DNA of 64,000 bases from Platanthera guangdongensis (GCA_039583875.1 CM077157.1:72788346-72852345); one strand, 5' to 3'; numbered from the stretch's first letter, positions 1 through 12,353 are shown. The notes: a model not told the origin generated them from the sequence alone. Program-made: numbers and translations.

Positions 1-394
1 TGTTCATTCCCTTCCTGTTAAACACAGATCCTATCTTCATTGTAGAATCAAGGCCACACCAGGTAAGAGCTTCCCTGGTCTTTGTAGCAGTAACTTCATC
101 TTCCTCTTGAGTTCTTGGCAATTGAAGCACCTTCCTCAAGCTCTTTGGTGAAATCTTAACCTTAGTTCCATGAACTCTGGATTTGATTCTGTATCCAGAT
201 TCATCCACTTTAGCTCCATTTAGGAATTCAAGAATCTCTTTCTTCCATATTTTTGTAGGTTCAGAAACTAAATACTCTAACCCAGAATCAGCAACTAGGG
301 TTACGACTGCCTGGATTTCTTGATCAGCATCAGTGAAAGCGCCGCGCACCAGCTCATATCCTTCGTTGACGTTCTCCTCTAGCTTAGGCACCAT
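1..394 (-). CDS. Accessory ORF3 of the Sirevirus, N-terminal part (copy A1)
   Basis: The frame starts at ATG 394-392 and stays open for 131 codons to the window edge. It is collinear with the first 131 residues of ORF3 in copy A2. By my hand translation roughly 20 residues differ, and most changes are conservative (Ile/Val, Asp/Glu, Lys/Arg), suggesting the protein was under constraint before these copies diverged. The segment GYRIKSRVHG..VKISPKSL resembles the plant-retroelement domain I remember as the putative plant transposon protein family. Function is unknown. Confidence 0.75.
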   Translation of the reverse strand, partial: MVPKLEENVNEGYELVRGAFTDADQEIQAVVTLVADSGLEYLVSEPTKIWKKEILEFLNGAKVDESGYRIKSRVHGTKVKISPKSLRKVLQLPRTQEEDEVTATKTREALTWCGLDSTMKIGSVFNRKGMN

Positions 395-428
395 TAGGGT
401 TTGTAGAATTTGTCTTGAGAGAAGAGAG

Positions 429-875
429 GTGTCGACACAGAAGCTTGGTCTCGAAACTTTGAAAGCGTGTCGACAAACAAAGACAAAACCCTATTTATAC
501 CTTTCTGATTTTGAAGATGAACAGGCGGGACAGCTAACTTAAAATGTGTCAACACTGGCAATAAGTGTCGACACTGACTGATAATGTCTCGACATATATG
601 TGTCGACACAAGTTTAGTCAACAGATTATATGTGTCGACACTTGGTTATGTGTCGACACAACATAACTCGACACATTGTCGAGACTTTACTTAGAAAATT
701 CTGAGTAAATACTAAGTGTCGACACCACTTTGGATGTGTCGACACCTACTTGGCATGTGTCGACACTAACATTCTGAAGTGTCGACACCAACTTCCTAGA
801 TGTGTCGACACCTTTTTCCTGAAGTGTCGACACCAACTATTCTGTGTCGACATAGACTTGTCTATGTGTCGACAC
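429..875. repeat. Internal GTGTCGACAC array between pol and ORF3, copy A1
   Basis: The gap between the pol stop and ORF3 is filled with the same GTGTCGACAC palindromes as the LTR, at similar spacing, with degenerate copies. The matching gap in copy A2 (39486-39933) has the same layout, so the array is a fixed part of this family. Confidence 0.9.
492..499 (-). promoter_or_regulatory. Internal TATA box upstream of ORF3, copy A1
   Basis: The minus strand reads GGTATAAATAGGGTT about 100 bp upstream of the ORF3 start codon and just downstream of most of the internal palindromes. The element is conserved at the same place in copy A2 (39862-39869). The array-then-TATA arrangement mirrors the LTR promoter. 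Promoter activity is inferred. Confidence 0.6.
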
Positions 876-907
876 CTTTTTACTTAGCCATTTTTAATTC
901 TGTAAAC

Positions 908-3900
908 TTACTCTAAGTTTATCATTCCTAGTTCAATTTTAAATCTATTGAACTTAGCTTCTTCTAGGGGCTTAGTATACATATCAGCTACTTGATTATC
1001 AGTTTTAACATATTCTAATAAAATATCTTTTCTTTCTACATGCTCCCTAAGAAAATGATATTTAATTTCAATATGTTTTGTTCTACTATGAGATACAGAG
1101 TTATTAGCTATTGAAATAACACTTGTAGAATCACAGAAGAGTGGAGTTCTACTTACCTGAAATCCATAGTCCTCTAGCTGATGTTGTATCCACAGAAGTT
1201 GAGCACAACAACTTCCTGCAGCCACATACTCTGACTCTGCAGTGGAGATAACCACACTGGTTTGCTTTTTGCTACTCCATGAAATTAGTCTCCCACCTAG
1301 GAATTGACAGGTTCCAGTAGTGCTTTTTCTATCTTCTTTGCATCCTGCAAAGTCTGCATCTGAATAACCTGTTAGATCAAAATCTCCATTCCTAGGGTAC
1401 CAGAGGCCTAGATAGGGAGTGCCCTTTAGATATCTCAATATTCTTTTGACTGCTGTCAAATGAGACTCTTTAGGGCAGGCTTGATACCTTGCACAGACAC
1501 ATGTATCATACATGATATCTGGTCTACTAGCAGTCAAGTATAATAGGGAGCCAACTATCCCTATATACAAGGTTTCATCTACAGGTTTCCCTGCATCATC
1601 CTTGCTAAGAGACATACTTGCCCCCATATGAGTCTTCATGGTGCTGGATGAATCCATACCATACTTCCTTATGAGTTCTAGGGTGAACTTAGACTGACAT
1701 ATGGATAAACCACTCTCAGTCTGTTTAACTTGGAGACCCAAGAAAAACTTCAGCTCTCCCATACTACTCATCTCAAACTGACCTTGCATAAGTTTTGCAA
1801 ACTTTTTGCAAAGGCTGCTTTCAGTAGACCCAAATATAATGTCATCTACATATATTTGGACTAGTATAACTTTGCCTCTAGATTCCCTAAGGAATAGAGT
1901 CTTATCTATTTTCCCCATTGAGAACTTGTTCTCAATGAGAAAACTAGATAGGGTTTCATACCAAGCCCTAGAGGCTTGCTTTAACCCATATAAAGCTTTC
2001 CTAAGTCTATAGACATGATGAGGTAGAGTTGAATCAACAAAACCTGAAGGCTGTTCCACATAAACTTCTTCCTTAAGATTACCATTCAGGAATGCTGACT
2101 TGACATCCATTTGGTAAACCTTGAATCCTTGATAGGTTGCATAGGCCAAGAACATCCTTATGGCTTCCAGTCTGGCTACTGGAGCAAAGGTTTGATCAAA
2201 GTCAATACCTTCTTCTTGCCTATATCCTTTAGCAACCAATCTTGCTTTATTCTTAATGATGACCCCTTGTTCAGCCATCTTATTCCTGTAGATCCACTTG
2301 GTTCCTATTATATTGTGGTCTTTAGGTTTAGGAACAAGTTCCCAGACCTTGCACCTTTTGAATTGATTAAGCTCTTCTTGCATTGCTTCAGTCTATTGTG
2401 GATCTTGTATTGCTTCTTCAAACTTCTTAGGTTCAACTTGAGATAGAAAACTGGAGTAGATTGCTGCATTCATGTATCTGCTCCTGGTTTGTACTCCTTG
2501 TCTTGGATCTCCAATAATCTGCTCTACTGGATGATCTCTAAGATGCCTGATGGCTGGAGGCATCCTAACTTCTGGTTGAACCTCTTCAGTATCTCCATCA
2601 TGCTGTACACCTTGTATTTCTTCAGCAATTGGCACATGTAGTTCTCCCCCTAGACAACAGCTACTGTCTTCTACTTGCTGTCTTGTAGCAGGTACTTCTT
2701 CTATTGTAAGCTTGTCCATCTTCTTTGTTAAACCTGTGGGGCTGCATACACTACTAGATAACTCATTATTAATAAGTTTAGTCTCATTAAAAACTACATG
2801 CACAGATTCTTCTACAACTTGTGTAGACAAGTTGTAGACTCTATAAGCCTTACTGTTATTGCTGTACCCAACAAAAATTCCCTCTTGGGACTTGGCAGCA
2901 AACTTAGTCAAGTAAGACTTCCCATTGTTAAGTATGAAGCATTTGCAACCAAAGATCCTGAAGTAGGATAGGTTTGGTTTCCTGCCTTTCACAACTTCAT
3001 AGGTGGTCTTGTTGAGGCCTTTAGTGATGGTAGCCCTATTTATAACATGGCATGCAGTGTTAACTGCTTCAGCCCAGAAATACTCTGGCAGTGATGTATC
3101 ACTTAATAGGGTCCTACCAGCCTCTATCAAGGTCCTATTCTTCCTCTCAGCAATGCCATTTTGCTGAGGTGTTCTAGGTGAAGAGAATTCTTGAAATATC
3201 CCAAAGTCTTCACATAGTTTTGTCATGCTATCAGACTGAAATTCAGTACCATGGTCACTTCTAATCTTGACCACTATACTATTTAGTTCATTCTGAATTT
3301 GCTTGACAAAGTTATAGAAGACACTAGGTGTTTCAGATTTTTGTCTTAAGAAGAACACCCAGGAAAACCTTGAGTAGTCATCTACAACTACAAGGGTATA
3401 GACCTTCCTACCTAAGCTGTGAACTGGCATTGGACCAAAGAGATCCATATGCAAGAGGTATAAACACCTCACAGCATCTTTGTTTTCTATGCTTCTAAAG
3501 GTGGATTTAGTCTGCTTGCCCTTTTGACAAGCTGAGCAAATACCATCTTTAACACACTTAACTTGAGGACCATTCCTCACTAACTCTTTGCTAAAGAGTT
3601 TGCTAATAGTCTTGTAGTTAAGATGGGCAAGCCTCTTGTGCCATTTGACACAATGAGAGACTGTCTCATCAGTTACAAGACAAACTAGAGAACCATTGTT
3701 CTCAACCATAATGTCTAAGCAGTAGACATTTCTTTTCCTATAACCAGTCAAAATGATCTCTTGATCAGTTGACCTCTTGATATGACAACCATTTTTAACA
3801 AATGAGATGTCATACCCTACATCACTTAATTGACTTATACTTATTAGGTTGTGTTTCAACCCCTTAACATAAGTCACTTGAGTAATGGTAACCAAGTTGC

Positions 3901-4081
3901 TAGAAATGTTACCAAATCCTTTGATGATTCCTTTTTCCTAACCACCAAAGGTTACTTTTGGACCATCTTTGATTGGAATGTAGTCCTTTAGTAGTCCCCT
4001 AGTTCCAGTCATATGTCTGGAACATCCACTGTCCAAGTACCATGTTGGGGTATGGTCACTTGGACTCACCTGCAAAACAGA
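908..4081 (-). pseudogene. pol: Sirevirus pol: protease, integrase, RT, RNase H (copy A1)
   Basis: Pol continues in the gag frame after the gag TAA. Domains in order: protease with active-site WYLDSGCSRHM (about 4045-4000); integrase with a HHCC finger ([18 protein letters not shown]) and the catalytic D, D and E regions DLFGPM, SDHGTEF and GIAERKNR; RT with YVDDIIFG; RNase H with GYSDADFAG. Two nonsense changes break it: a TAG near 3936-3938, where copy A2 has Ser, and a TAG at 2393-2395, where copy A2 has TGG (Trp). Apart from these the frame is open to the stop at 908, so this copy has no indels where A2 has two. Confidence 0.92.
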
Positions 4082-6124
4082 TTAATGAACCTTAGAACCC
4101 AAAGAATTCTTGAGTCCTTGGTACTTGTTAGTTTGCAATCTGACAAAGCTACCTACTAGCTTTCCAACAGGTAGTTTGGTACTCACTTTGGCACTAGCAT
4201 TGTGCCAACAGTCCACTACAAAATGGCCAACTTTGCCACAGCACCAACATTCAAATTTATTGTACCTTTGCTTAGGTACTGTCTTTGCTGTCTTATCTAC
4301 AACAGACATGTTGAATGTTGGGGCTTTGCCCTTGGACTTAGACTTGGACTGCTCAGTCCTTGCAGGTCTAATAAAGCCCAGTCCAGCCTTGCCTTTATGA
4401 TGAACAAATTCATCAATTAAAGGTAGCACTGACTTAGGTTTAGAAAACCTAGCAACTAAGTCCTTCTCTTTCTGAAGATTGATCTCCAGACTCTTGATTT
4501 GATCATTCTTAAAGGTGATAGTCCCCATCTGAATCACTGTTATGTGTTTCAGCCTGGCTATCTCATTAAGCTTTTGATCAAATTGCTTATCAGAATCTGT
4601 TGCAGCAGCTTTAAGATCAGCAATTTCCTTTGCCTGACTTTTGGCTAGGGACTTGCTCTTCTTGTAAGCTTGCAACAGTACCTTATATTCATCTATCAGT
4701 TGATGAATATCATCCTCAGACTCAGATACACTTTCATCACTTGATGAAGATGAATCTGATTCTGAACTAGAACAAGAAACTTAACTTAAGGTTGAACTTT
4801 GTACCTTACTGGGTCCTGACTGCTCCAGGATTTTGTCATGCTCTGTCAAAGCCATTAGCCCTTGGCATTGACTGTCTTCTTGTTCATAAATAGAGTCCAT
4901 TATCTGCATGAATTCTTCTTCTTCTTCTTCAGCTAACAGCTCTATGTATGCATCAGCATCAGACTCAGTTTCTGAAGAAGAGATATCTGATAGAGTCTTC
5001 TCCTTCTTGGCAACAAAAGACTTTTCTTTCTTGCCTTTAAAATGAGTCTTTTTCTTGTCACTAGACTCTTTTCTCTTTTCAGGACAATCTGCAATAACAT
5101 GGCCTTGTCTATTGCAGCAATAGCACACTATCTTAGAACCAGTTGCCTTGCTAGATTTTGTCCTCTTCCTGTCCTTCTTTGAAGACTTTTTGTTCTGATA
5201 GAAGTCTTCTTTTCCTTGTGAAGTAGAGGGTCTTGTCCTCCACTGTTTCTTCTTCAAGAATTTCTGAAAGTGTCTAGTGAAGGCAGCAAAGTCTTCATCA
5301 CTTTCACTGCTTTCAGATTTTGTGCTGACTGACTCATCTGACTCTGATTCAACTACCTTTGGAGGTGGAGTTGGTGACTTATTCCTGCACTTTCTGGAAG
5401 CTTCAGTCTTGAAAGCTACTGTCCTTTCCTTGTATTCATTTCTTGTTGATTTCTCCTCCTCTTTCCTTACTGTCAGCTGCATCTCATATGACAACAATTT
5501 GCCAAACAGTGTAGGTGGAGGAATTTCTCCCAACTTAGCCATTTCTCTAATGGCACAGATCTTGGTGTCCCAATCTTTAGTTAGGGACCTTAGGAACTTG
5601 TCATTTAGTTCATAGTTACTGAACTCTCTTCCATAAGACATGAGTTCATTCACTATTCTGTAGAACTTCTTATAGCACTCAGTTATGCTATCACCCTTTC
5701 CTTGTCTAAAACTTTCATACTCTTGATTTAGCAAGGATTTTCTATCTTGTCTAACTTCTTCAGATCCTTCCATATACATAATAAGAGTGTCCCACATCTC
5801 TTTGGCTGTCTTACAGTGTATAAGATTCTGAAATGTTGCATCATCTATGGCACTTACTATAATGTTTTGTGCCCTCTTGTCCATGGTGGCTAGGACAATC
5901 TCATCCTTAGTCATTTCAGAGAAATCCTTTGGTGTTCTCTGATTTGCATCTAGAACAGATATCTTCATGGGCACATAAGACCCCTCTTTTACTATGATGT
6001 AGATCCTAGGGTCTGAGGCCTCCATAAATAGCCTTACCCTTTCCTTCCAAATCCCAAAGATTTCCTTTCTGCATATAGGTAATTTCATGGAACACAATTC
6101 CTTGTGATTTTCAGAGGAACCCAT
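4082..6124 (-). pseudogene. gag: Sirevirus gag (one nonsense mutation), copy A1
   Basis: This is the capsid/nucleocapsid precursor. The start is Met at 6124, giving MGSSENHKEL, about 90 bp after the primer site. The N-terminal half has the copia gag fold region (WKERVRLFMEASDPR onward). Two CX2CX4HX4C zinc knuckles follow, CYCCNRQGHVIADC and CWCCGKVGHFVVDC, separated by an acidic Ser-rich stretch and a coiled coil. An in-frame TAA at 4781-4783 interrupts the frame where copy A2 has a Ser codon; reading resumes in the same frame to the natural TAA at 4082-4084. The gag stop is in frame with pol, as in copy A2. Confidence 0.88.
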
Positions 6125-6215
6125 GGTTCTTGATTTTCTTGAATCTGTATTTTGACTTAGACTGAATCTGCCAATCAGGATCTCCTCAGACTGTTAGTCC
6201 TTTTTGAGGAACCTG

Positions 6216-6227
6216 GCTCTGATACCA
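6216..6227 (-). other. Primer binding site (tRNA-iMet) of copy A1
   Basis: The minus strand reads TGGTATCAGAGC two bases inside the LTR end. This is the standard complement of the initiator tRNA-Met 3' end used by plant copia elements. Confidence 0.9.
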
Positions 6228-7095
6228 CTTGAAAGATATAGTACCTAAACACCTAGAGGGGGGGGGGGGGTGAATAGGTGACCTAATCCTTTTTAAACTT
6301 TAATGGCAGCAAACAGTTATATCACAGAATTCTAACTACTTTTGCACAGCAATCACAAAGCATACACAACAAATCATAACACAGCACAGCAGACACAGAG
6401 TTTTATAGTGGTTCCCCAAGCTTTGGGTACATCCACTTTCCCCCTTCGCCTATCTAGTAGTGTACTAGATTCGGCCAAACTTCACCACTGTCTCAGAACC
6501 CAAATTGGTTCCTACACCTCAGGCCCAAAGCCTTACAACTCAGCTTTATCCCAAAGCCTACACTCAGCCACAAAGGCCTACACTCAGCCACAAAGGCCTA
6601 CACTCAGAGATTACAATCTCCTACACTCAGGCTCTCAAGCCCTACCCTCAGACTTTATAATTACAGGCTTACAATTCACTCAGATCCAAAGGATCCTACA
6701 AGATAAAAATGTTTATAGAAATAATAACTCAACAACTCAGAAACAAGAGAGGGGAGTTGAGAGTTTCTTGATGAGTTCTTGGAAGAACTCAGCTGGATTC
6801 AATCTGAATTAGCTTTCTTCAAAGCTTCTTGAAAGTAGAACTGAATAAGAATGAATCCTCCTGCAGTTGATCCTTGATCTCTGCTTCTTAAGATCCAGAA
6901 TAAATCTGAACCCTTCTTCTCAGCCTAGTTCCAACGACTGATTTCTTGGATGGAGCCCTCTCTCTCCAACTTCTTAGATCTGCACTTGGACGGCTAGATC
7001 TTCTTGATTTGATACTTGATCAATAACTTTGTGAACCACTTTAATAACTTGTTCAACAACAATCTGAACAATAGTTTCTGTAAACTGTATGAGCC

Positions 7096-7103
7096 TATTT
7101 ATA
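7096..7103 (-). promoter_or_regulatory. TATA box of the A1 LTR
   Basis: The minus strand reads CCTATAAATAGGC, a strong plant TATA box, about 160 bp downstream of the last LTR palindrome. The same sequence and spacing occur in both LTRs of copy A2. Confidence 0.75.
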
Positions 7104-7259
7104 GGCCTTCTTCATGGTAACCGGCTGGTCCGGTCCATAACTGAATTCTGACATCTCTGATAGGTGCTGTAGACCGCCTGGAACGGCAGCTGTCAAGTCA
7201 TCCAGTCAATTCTTGAAAATCTCTAACTGTCTGAAAGTGTCGAGACTTTCTGTCTTTAA

Positions 7260-8082
7260 GTGTCGACACTTATAGACCAAGTGTCGACACCAGTTGTGTA
7301 AGTGTCGACACAAGTCTACAAGGTGTCGACACAACTCCTTGTGTTGTAGATACTATGTCTCGACACAGATTATTCTGCATGTGTCGACACTGCAATTGAG
7401 TGTCGACACAAGTACTTGATCTTCTGTAACTTGCTGAATTCTTCTAAGTGTCGACACATCTCCTTTGTGTCGACACAACTTCTTGTGTTGAATCTATTAA
7501 GTGTCGACACAGCTTCTTGTTGTCGACACAGAGTCTTCTAAGTTGATACTTGCTGAGTGTCGACACAGCTCCTTGTGTCGACACTTGATTCTTCTGTCGA
7601 GACTTCAGCTGAGTGTCGACACATTCCCTTAGTGTCGACACTTGTACTTAGAATAATTTGTTGATCTTTCTGTTCTTTGCTAAGTGTTGAGTCTTTAGCT
7701 GAGTGTCGACACATACTGTCTTGTGTCGACACTTACTTCATGTGTGGACTCTTCTGTTGAGTGTCGACACTTTGTTCTTGGTGTCGACACTTTAACTTAG
7801 TCTCTGTTGACTTTTGCTGAGTGTCGACACAGCTCCAAGTGTCGACACTTTCTGGTGTAGACATAGCTTCACTGGGTGTCGACACAGCTCCTTGTGTCGA
7901 CACTTTCTGTCTGCACTTTTCTTCATTGAGTGTCGACACAGCTCCTTGTGTTGACACTTTCTGTCTGGTGTCGACTCTGCATCCCAGGTGTCGACACAAT
8001 GACTCAAAGTGTCGACACTGCTTGTCTGGGTGTCGACACAAGCTTTCTTAAGTGTCGACACTTTCCCTCTGGGTGTCGACAC
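7260..8082. repeat. GTGTCGACAC palindrome array in the A1 LTR
   Basis: The 10-bp palindrome GTGTCGACAC, centred on a SalI-type GTCGAC core, recurs every 20-30 bp with unrelated AT-richer spacers. A few degenerate copies such as GTCTCGACAC are mixed in. It occupies the region upstream of the LTR TATA box in the sense of transcription. Both strands show long open frames rich in Cys, Arg, His and Val-Ser-Thr, which are translation artefacts of the repeat. Confidence 0.9.
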
Positions 8083-8227
8083 ATGGACTTAAAAACTTTT
8101 TGCTTCAGTCCAGTAATTACTTAACCTGCACAAGTAAACTCAACATACATCAAATACATTATGATGTATATCATTGAGTTGGGTGAGGCTTCTTCAAATC
8201 AGGTACATTTAACCAATGTACCCAACA

Positions 8228-8485
8228 CTTGGCCGAAATAATTCTTTGCACTAGTGCGTGCGGTATGACTAGCATGGAGCAATAGTTTCTCGAGAGCTCT
8301 GTCGATTAATTCACAGCTAAAGCTCGACGGTAACTTCTATCGCTCTGCGTTAGTGTCCATAAGAGTCTTCTTCTTCTTTGCTTGCACCTGTCAACCTGCA
8401 CACTCTATCAACAGAAGATGTGATCAAATACAACCTAGGAGTTGATATTCTCAAATTTAGGGAATGCAAAACATCAGTTCCAACA
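8228..8485 (-). repeat. 3' LTR remnant of element C
   Basis: This stretch matches the first ~260 bp of the 5' LTR (15851 downward), for example the shared stretch around CAACCTAGGAGTTGATATTC. Copy A1 is inserted directly after it at 8227/8228, so the rest of this LTR lies beyond the window start. Confidence 0.88.
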
Positions 8486-10600
8486 AACTCCCCCTTTTGA
8501 TAATACCAACTTTCGTTCATGAGAAATAACAATGAGATAAAGTGCATATATAAAGAATAAGAGTTATAGGCTAACATCAGGTTGTAGGGTCTCTATATGG
8601 CTCCCCTACACACACACATGCTCCCCCTATCTACATGTTCGACATGCTCCCCATATCTATGTGCACATATTGTTAACATGTTCCCCCTACATGTGACCTC
8701 TCCTAACCCGAGACTCATACTCATGAACATACTCATGAACAATTTATTCTCCCCCTTTGATAATATCAAAAGGGTGGGCAAGGATAACCAAACATGCATA
8801 ATGAAAAATAATAGAAATGATGAGCGTTGAGTCAAACATCAGATAGTGCACACAGAAGGTAAAGATGAACATGACAAGCATAGAGGTGACTCAACAGAAA
8901 TACATATCAGAGAATTGCAAGCACATGGATCATACAGTGGAGCAAAGTACACATTCAGAGACGTTCAATTTTCAGAGTTAATATGATTTGGACAGCATAG
9001 ACTAAACTAGGCACACAACGAGTACGTCTACAATGCTATAAGAGTGAGGAAGTAATCAAGTTGAACAAACATTGAGAACGTCATGAGTGTAAATCGTGTG
9101 CTAGTACATATTGTGCGAAAAAGAGATAGTTTAGTTGCAGTCCAATTCTTATGTGTGGAAGTCTTAGACAAGGCAATGACATGCGTTCGTGTAGCATTGA
9201 AAGCGAGATAACACCAAGGGAAAGATAACATATTATCCATGGATATCTTGATCATCTAGGAATCTAACACAAGAGAAATAAGGTGAATAATCACCTCACA
9301 TGTCCTTCTGTGTCACATATCGGTAAAAACTTGGGGCACTAAGCTAAAAATAGAGTCGATGCACAAGATCGAAGCGACTCTTTAACCAAAGTGCTTATCC
9401 TCACAATGCTCATGAAGACTTATCAGGAGGAGTGAGTAGTGCTTGGGGGGGGGGGGGGAGGGAGTGACAAGAGATGTGATAGTTTGTATCAAGTTATTTT
9501 GTTAGCATAAATCTATCACTTTGATCATTATTTTTATAAAACTTCACGTAGCCCCGAGTCAAATGAAATCTATCCACCTAGATAGATACACTTTAACTTG
9601 TATACATACGACTTTTGTACTAGAGTTTTGGCCCAAAGTTTCACACCTAATATAATCATAAATGTATCGTGACATTGATTATTCAACGTATTTCTAGCGT
9701 GTTAGAGTATAGTATCACGAGTTATAGCATGTACTCATAGCATTTTTCGTCTTGAGTGTACTAGCTAGGGCTGTGTGTATCATGTGAAGTCATTTCCTTA
9801 TCTAAATCCTCACACATACCTAGAGGTATATGCAACAAACACTACCTCATCTTGGCGCACTCAATATCTAAGCACTTATAGATTCAACCCACTATGACCA
9901 GAGGACAATGTCTACATAGAATACAAGTCTAAACTCAAACATTGTGCGTATGCGTTATGGTCTAAGTCACAGTCATGTGAGCCCTTAGCATTATAAATTA
10001 ACAGCATTTTTATGTGAACTTTTGGGCTTTCTATATATACATTTTTGTTTATTTTCGGATGTAACTGAACACTAAACATGGAGCAAAAATTAGAGACATA
10101 ATAAGAAAAACACGAACAACACTTAACAACACATTGAGAAAACAGAATAGCACACAGAAGACCCAAAGATAGCACGATAGACCATTATGCATGTAATTGA
10201 GTATTACGAGGTATGAGACATTGCTCGTGATTTGAATAAGCGCTCATGAGAATACTCAATACACATTTAACCTAAGCATTGTGTCCATACTCTAGCCCCA
10301 TACTAAGTGACAGATGGGCATGAGGAGCTGCATAAAAACCGTAGGGTGGGGGTGCTAATCCTGTATGCCTTCACTAAAACCTTGTCAACCTACCACTCGT
10401 TTCCCCCAACATCATGCAAGGACCCACTGGAACCCTTCCTCGGATAAGAACACGACGTGACTCACAGGTTAGCGATCCTAGTGACGACATGCCTATGCCC
10501 CCGCTATTATGAGAGACAACGGAGTGAAATGCGTGTTATCGATGGTATTGCCAAAGGAGTGACAACACCATGTCTAAGAGTCTACCACCAGCGTTAAGAT
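8486..10600 (-). other. Non-coding 3' region of element C with repeated polypurine tracts
   Basis: No convincing gene is present. The polypurine tract next to the 3' LTR reads AAAAGGGGGAGTT on the minus strand (about 8486-8498). Further GGGGGAG or GGGGAGC-like tracts lie near 8600, 8630, 8648, 8684 and 8751, the last within AAAGGGGGAGA. Repeated tracts upstream of the 3' LTR are known for Sireviruses. A long G run occurs near 9447-9459. The rest is AT-rich and featureless to me. Confidence 0.6.
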
Positions 10601-10624
10601 TATCGTGCCACGGTAACATCAGGA

Positions 10625-10632
10625 TATATAAG
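10625..10632 (+). promoter_or_regulatory. TATA box of the antisense gene in element C
   Basis: TATATAAG lies on the plus strand, opposite to the element's own transcription. A CT-rich tract (10731-10755) follows about 100 bp downstream, as in many plant 5' leaders. Just upstream are the CpG pieces CAGCGTTAAG and CCACGGTAAC, which resemble motifs in the element's LTR. Activity is inferred. Confidence 0.5.
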
Positions 10633-10968
10633 TTACGAGACAGATCTAATCCCGCACGCCTGGACGTTTTTCTTGCTTTACTGCCGATGCTCTTCTTCCC
10701 TGCCGCACTTCCTCACTACTTTAAGGTTCTCTCCCTCTCTCTCTCTCTCTCTCTATCTCAAATTTCTTGTAATTTAGATTTCAGATCTAAAGGATTTGAC
10801 TCCTCATATTTTTAAGCACGATCTAAGAAGATTTTCAGATGTTTGTCGGTTGATTCTTCAGTTTTTGCTATGGATCACTTCCGTTTCTCATAGATCCAGC
10901 TTGTGTAGGCACGAATCATGTGTTTTTTGTTTTCAAACTGACGATTTACTCAAAAATCCCGTCTTTTG

Positions 10969-11310
10969 GTAAGATCTGAGCCGAATTTTTCATCCTTGTA
11001 GCTATCCTCGAGAGATCCATGATTGCCCCTTTTTTTCATGGATCTTTGTTCTATTCATAGATCTACTAGTTATAGATATGAATCTTCATTTTCTAATAAT
11101 TTTTGAAGGAAATTTCATCCAAAAAGGAATTTTAGAGACATTCCGGTGGAAGGGGGCGATACAGTCCGTCATACTACCGCTGAGCAAAAACACATTATCT
11201 CCCCGCGGTAGGTTCCAGTGACCGGCCTCGAATCGAAAAAAAAATCGTTGATTTTCCCATTTTTGTGTATTTGCTGCTAAGACAGTTTTTTATGTTTGGT
11301 TTACTTTTAG
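10969..11310 (+). other. Predicted 5' leader intron of the antisense gene
   Basis: A donor TTTTG/GTAAGATC at 10969 and an acceptor TTTACTTTTAG/GAAATGG ending at 11310 define a 342-nt T-rich intron that ends three bases before the ATG of the antisense ORF. This is a prediction from consensus sites only. Confidence 0.45.
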
Positions 11311-11313
11311 GAA

Positions 11314-12300
11314 ATGGCTTCGTCGAGCTCCCAGTCAGCACGCCGCAGTTTTTCAAAGAGGTCCCGGGTGCCGGTCTCTACCTACCCAGCCATAGATGAA
11401 GCTACTGTGAGCATTCCGATGATTATAGATATTGATGATCGATATACTCATATCTATGAGAATTTGGAGGGATCTGGTGTGCTTGCAGTGATCTCATCCG
11501 GTTCTCCATTCTCCTCTGCCCTCACCCGAGAGTTCTATAATAACCTTCGGGATCCTGCTCAGATGTGCCTCGGTGGGGGTGTCCAATCCTCTATTGGCAC
11601 CGAGATAGTCACAATAACCCATGCGGATCTCGACACTAAATATGTCAACACCCCCAACTGTCTAGTCCTCAACATTGTGGAATCCTTTAGAACTACTTGG
11701 GACTGGAGGGAGATGAATGAGGTTCTTCACGATGTGGAGGGTCGTTCAGATCTCTTCACCTCGGTAGACACTCTCACTCCCAACGCTCGCATTATCCAGG
11801 ATATCGTAAGTCATTCCCTCATGTCCAAGGATGGGGACACCAGGAATGTTACGACCCAGTAGTCGATGGTGACCTATTATATCCTGGCCCAGAAGTCCTT
11901 CAGCGCCTTAGATCCCATACTTTCCATGATGTGCTACACTTTTTGCCTGAAATCTCCTGATCGCCAGTGGGTGAACACACTGCCTCTGGGTGGTGTGATC
12001 CAGAGCATCCTGACAGAGAATTACCCGACCATTGACTGGTCTGCCTACCCCATAGACAGCTTCCCGCAGGTCTACATGGTAGGTGAGATTCCTTCTTCCT
12101 CACAGGCATGTGCACCTCCATAACAGCCACCGATACATCGCGCAGGGTCCTTCAGGGAAACCAGTCGGGACATCTACAGCCTGGTGGAGGAGCAAGGTTG
12201 GGAGATCACACAGACATCGAAGGAGGTGAAGGGGATGAAAAGGATGCTCAAAAAGATCACGGGCAAGCTCAATATTTCTCCCACCACTTCAGAGGAGTAG
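11314..12300 (+). pseudogene. Antisense accessory ORF of element C
   Basis: The frame starts MASSSSQSARRS at 11314 and can be followed in one frame to the TAG at 12298-12300, about 328 codons, broken only by an in-frame TAG (11860-11862) and TAA (12121-12123). The middle part (SSALTREFYNNL, then LTPNARIIQDIVSHSLMSKDG and LPLGGVIQSIL) resembles the plant-retroelement accessory domain that I also suspect in Sirevirus A ORF3. The last ~50 residues are charged and helical (SLVEEQGWEITQTSKEVKGM), probably a coiled coil. An AATAAA lies 48 bp after the stop. It runs opposite to gag of the same element. Function is unknown; two nonsense codons in an otherwise clean frame suggest recent decay. Confidence 0.7.
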
Positions 12301-12347
12301 CGGCTTATATATATTGTTCATGTTTTAACTATTGTAGTTTGATATGT

Positions 12348-12353
12348 AATAAA
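12348..12353 (+). terminator. AATAAA polyadenylation signal of the antisense gene
   Basis: AATAAA lies 48 bp downstream of the antisense ORF stop, preceded by a T-rich stretch (TATATATATTG, TGTTTTAAC). Together with the TATA box and leader intron it gives the antisense gene a full set of expression signals. Confidence 0.4.

Larger units (their letters stand above)
1..8227 (-). mobile_element. Sirevirus-type Ty1/copia element, copy A1 (partial)
   Basis: This is a minus-strand LTR retrotransposon. In transcription order it holds a 5' LTR (8227-6230), a tRNA-iMet primer site, gag, pol, a palindrome array, a TATA box and an accessory ORF3 that runs off the window start, so its 3' LTR is not visible. 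The order protease-integrase-RT-RNase H makes it Ty1/copia. The RT motif YVDDIIFG, the long gag and the extra ORF after pol point to the Sirevirus (SIRE/Maximus) lineage. The same family occurs complete on the plus strand at 32004-45229, which confirms the boundaries. It is inserted in the 3' LTR of element C; the flanking CTTGG at 8228-8232 would be one copy of the target duplication, but the partner lies outside the window. The coding region carries three premature stops, so this copy is not autonomous. Confidence 0.93.
6230..8227 (-). repeat. 5' LTR of Sirevirus copy A1
   Basis: The LTR reads TGTTGGGTAC at its start (8227 on the minus strand) and ends TATCTTTCA at 6230, giving TG...CA ends. 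It is about 1998 bp long against 2120 bp in copy A2, so it has lost some sequence. In order it contains a GTGTCGACAC palindrome array, a TATAAATA box, a leader with a roughly 21-bp minisatellite (about 6560-6620), and a C13 tract just before its end. Confidence 0.92.

Noticed and set aside
7444..8124. Cys/His/Arg-rich small proteins on both strands (also at 32107-33108 and 43213-44214)
   Set aside because: They are translations of the GTGTCGACAC repeat, which reads CRH, VST or VDT in its frames. No start context or conservation beyond the repeat.
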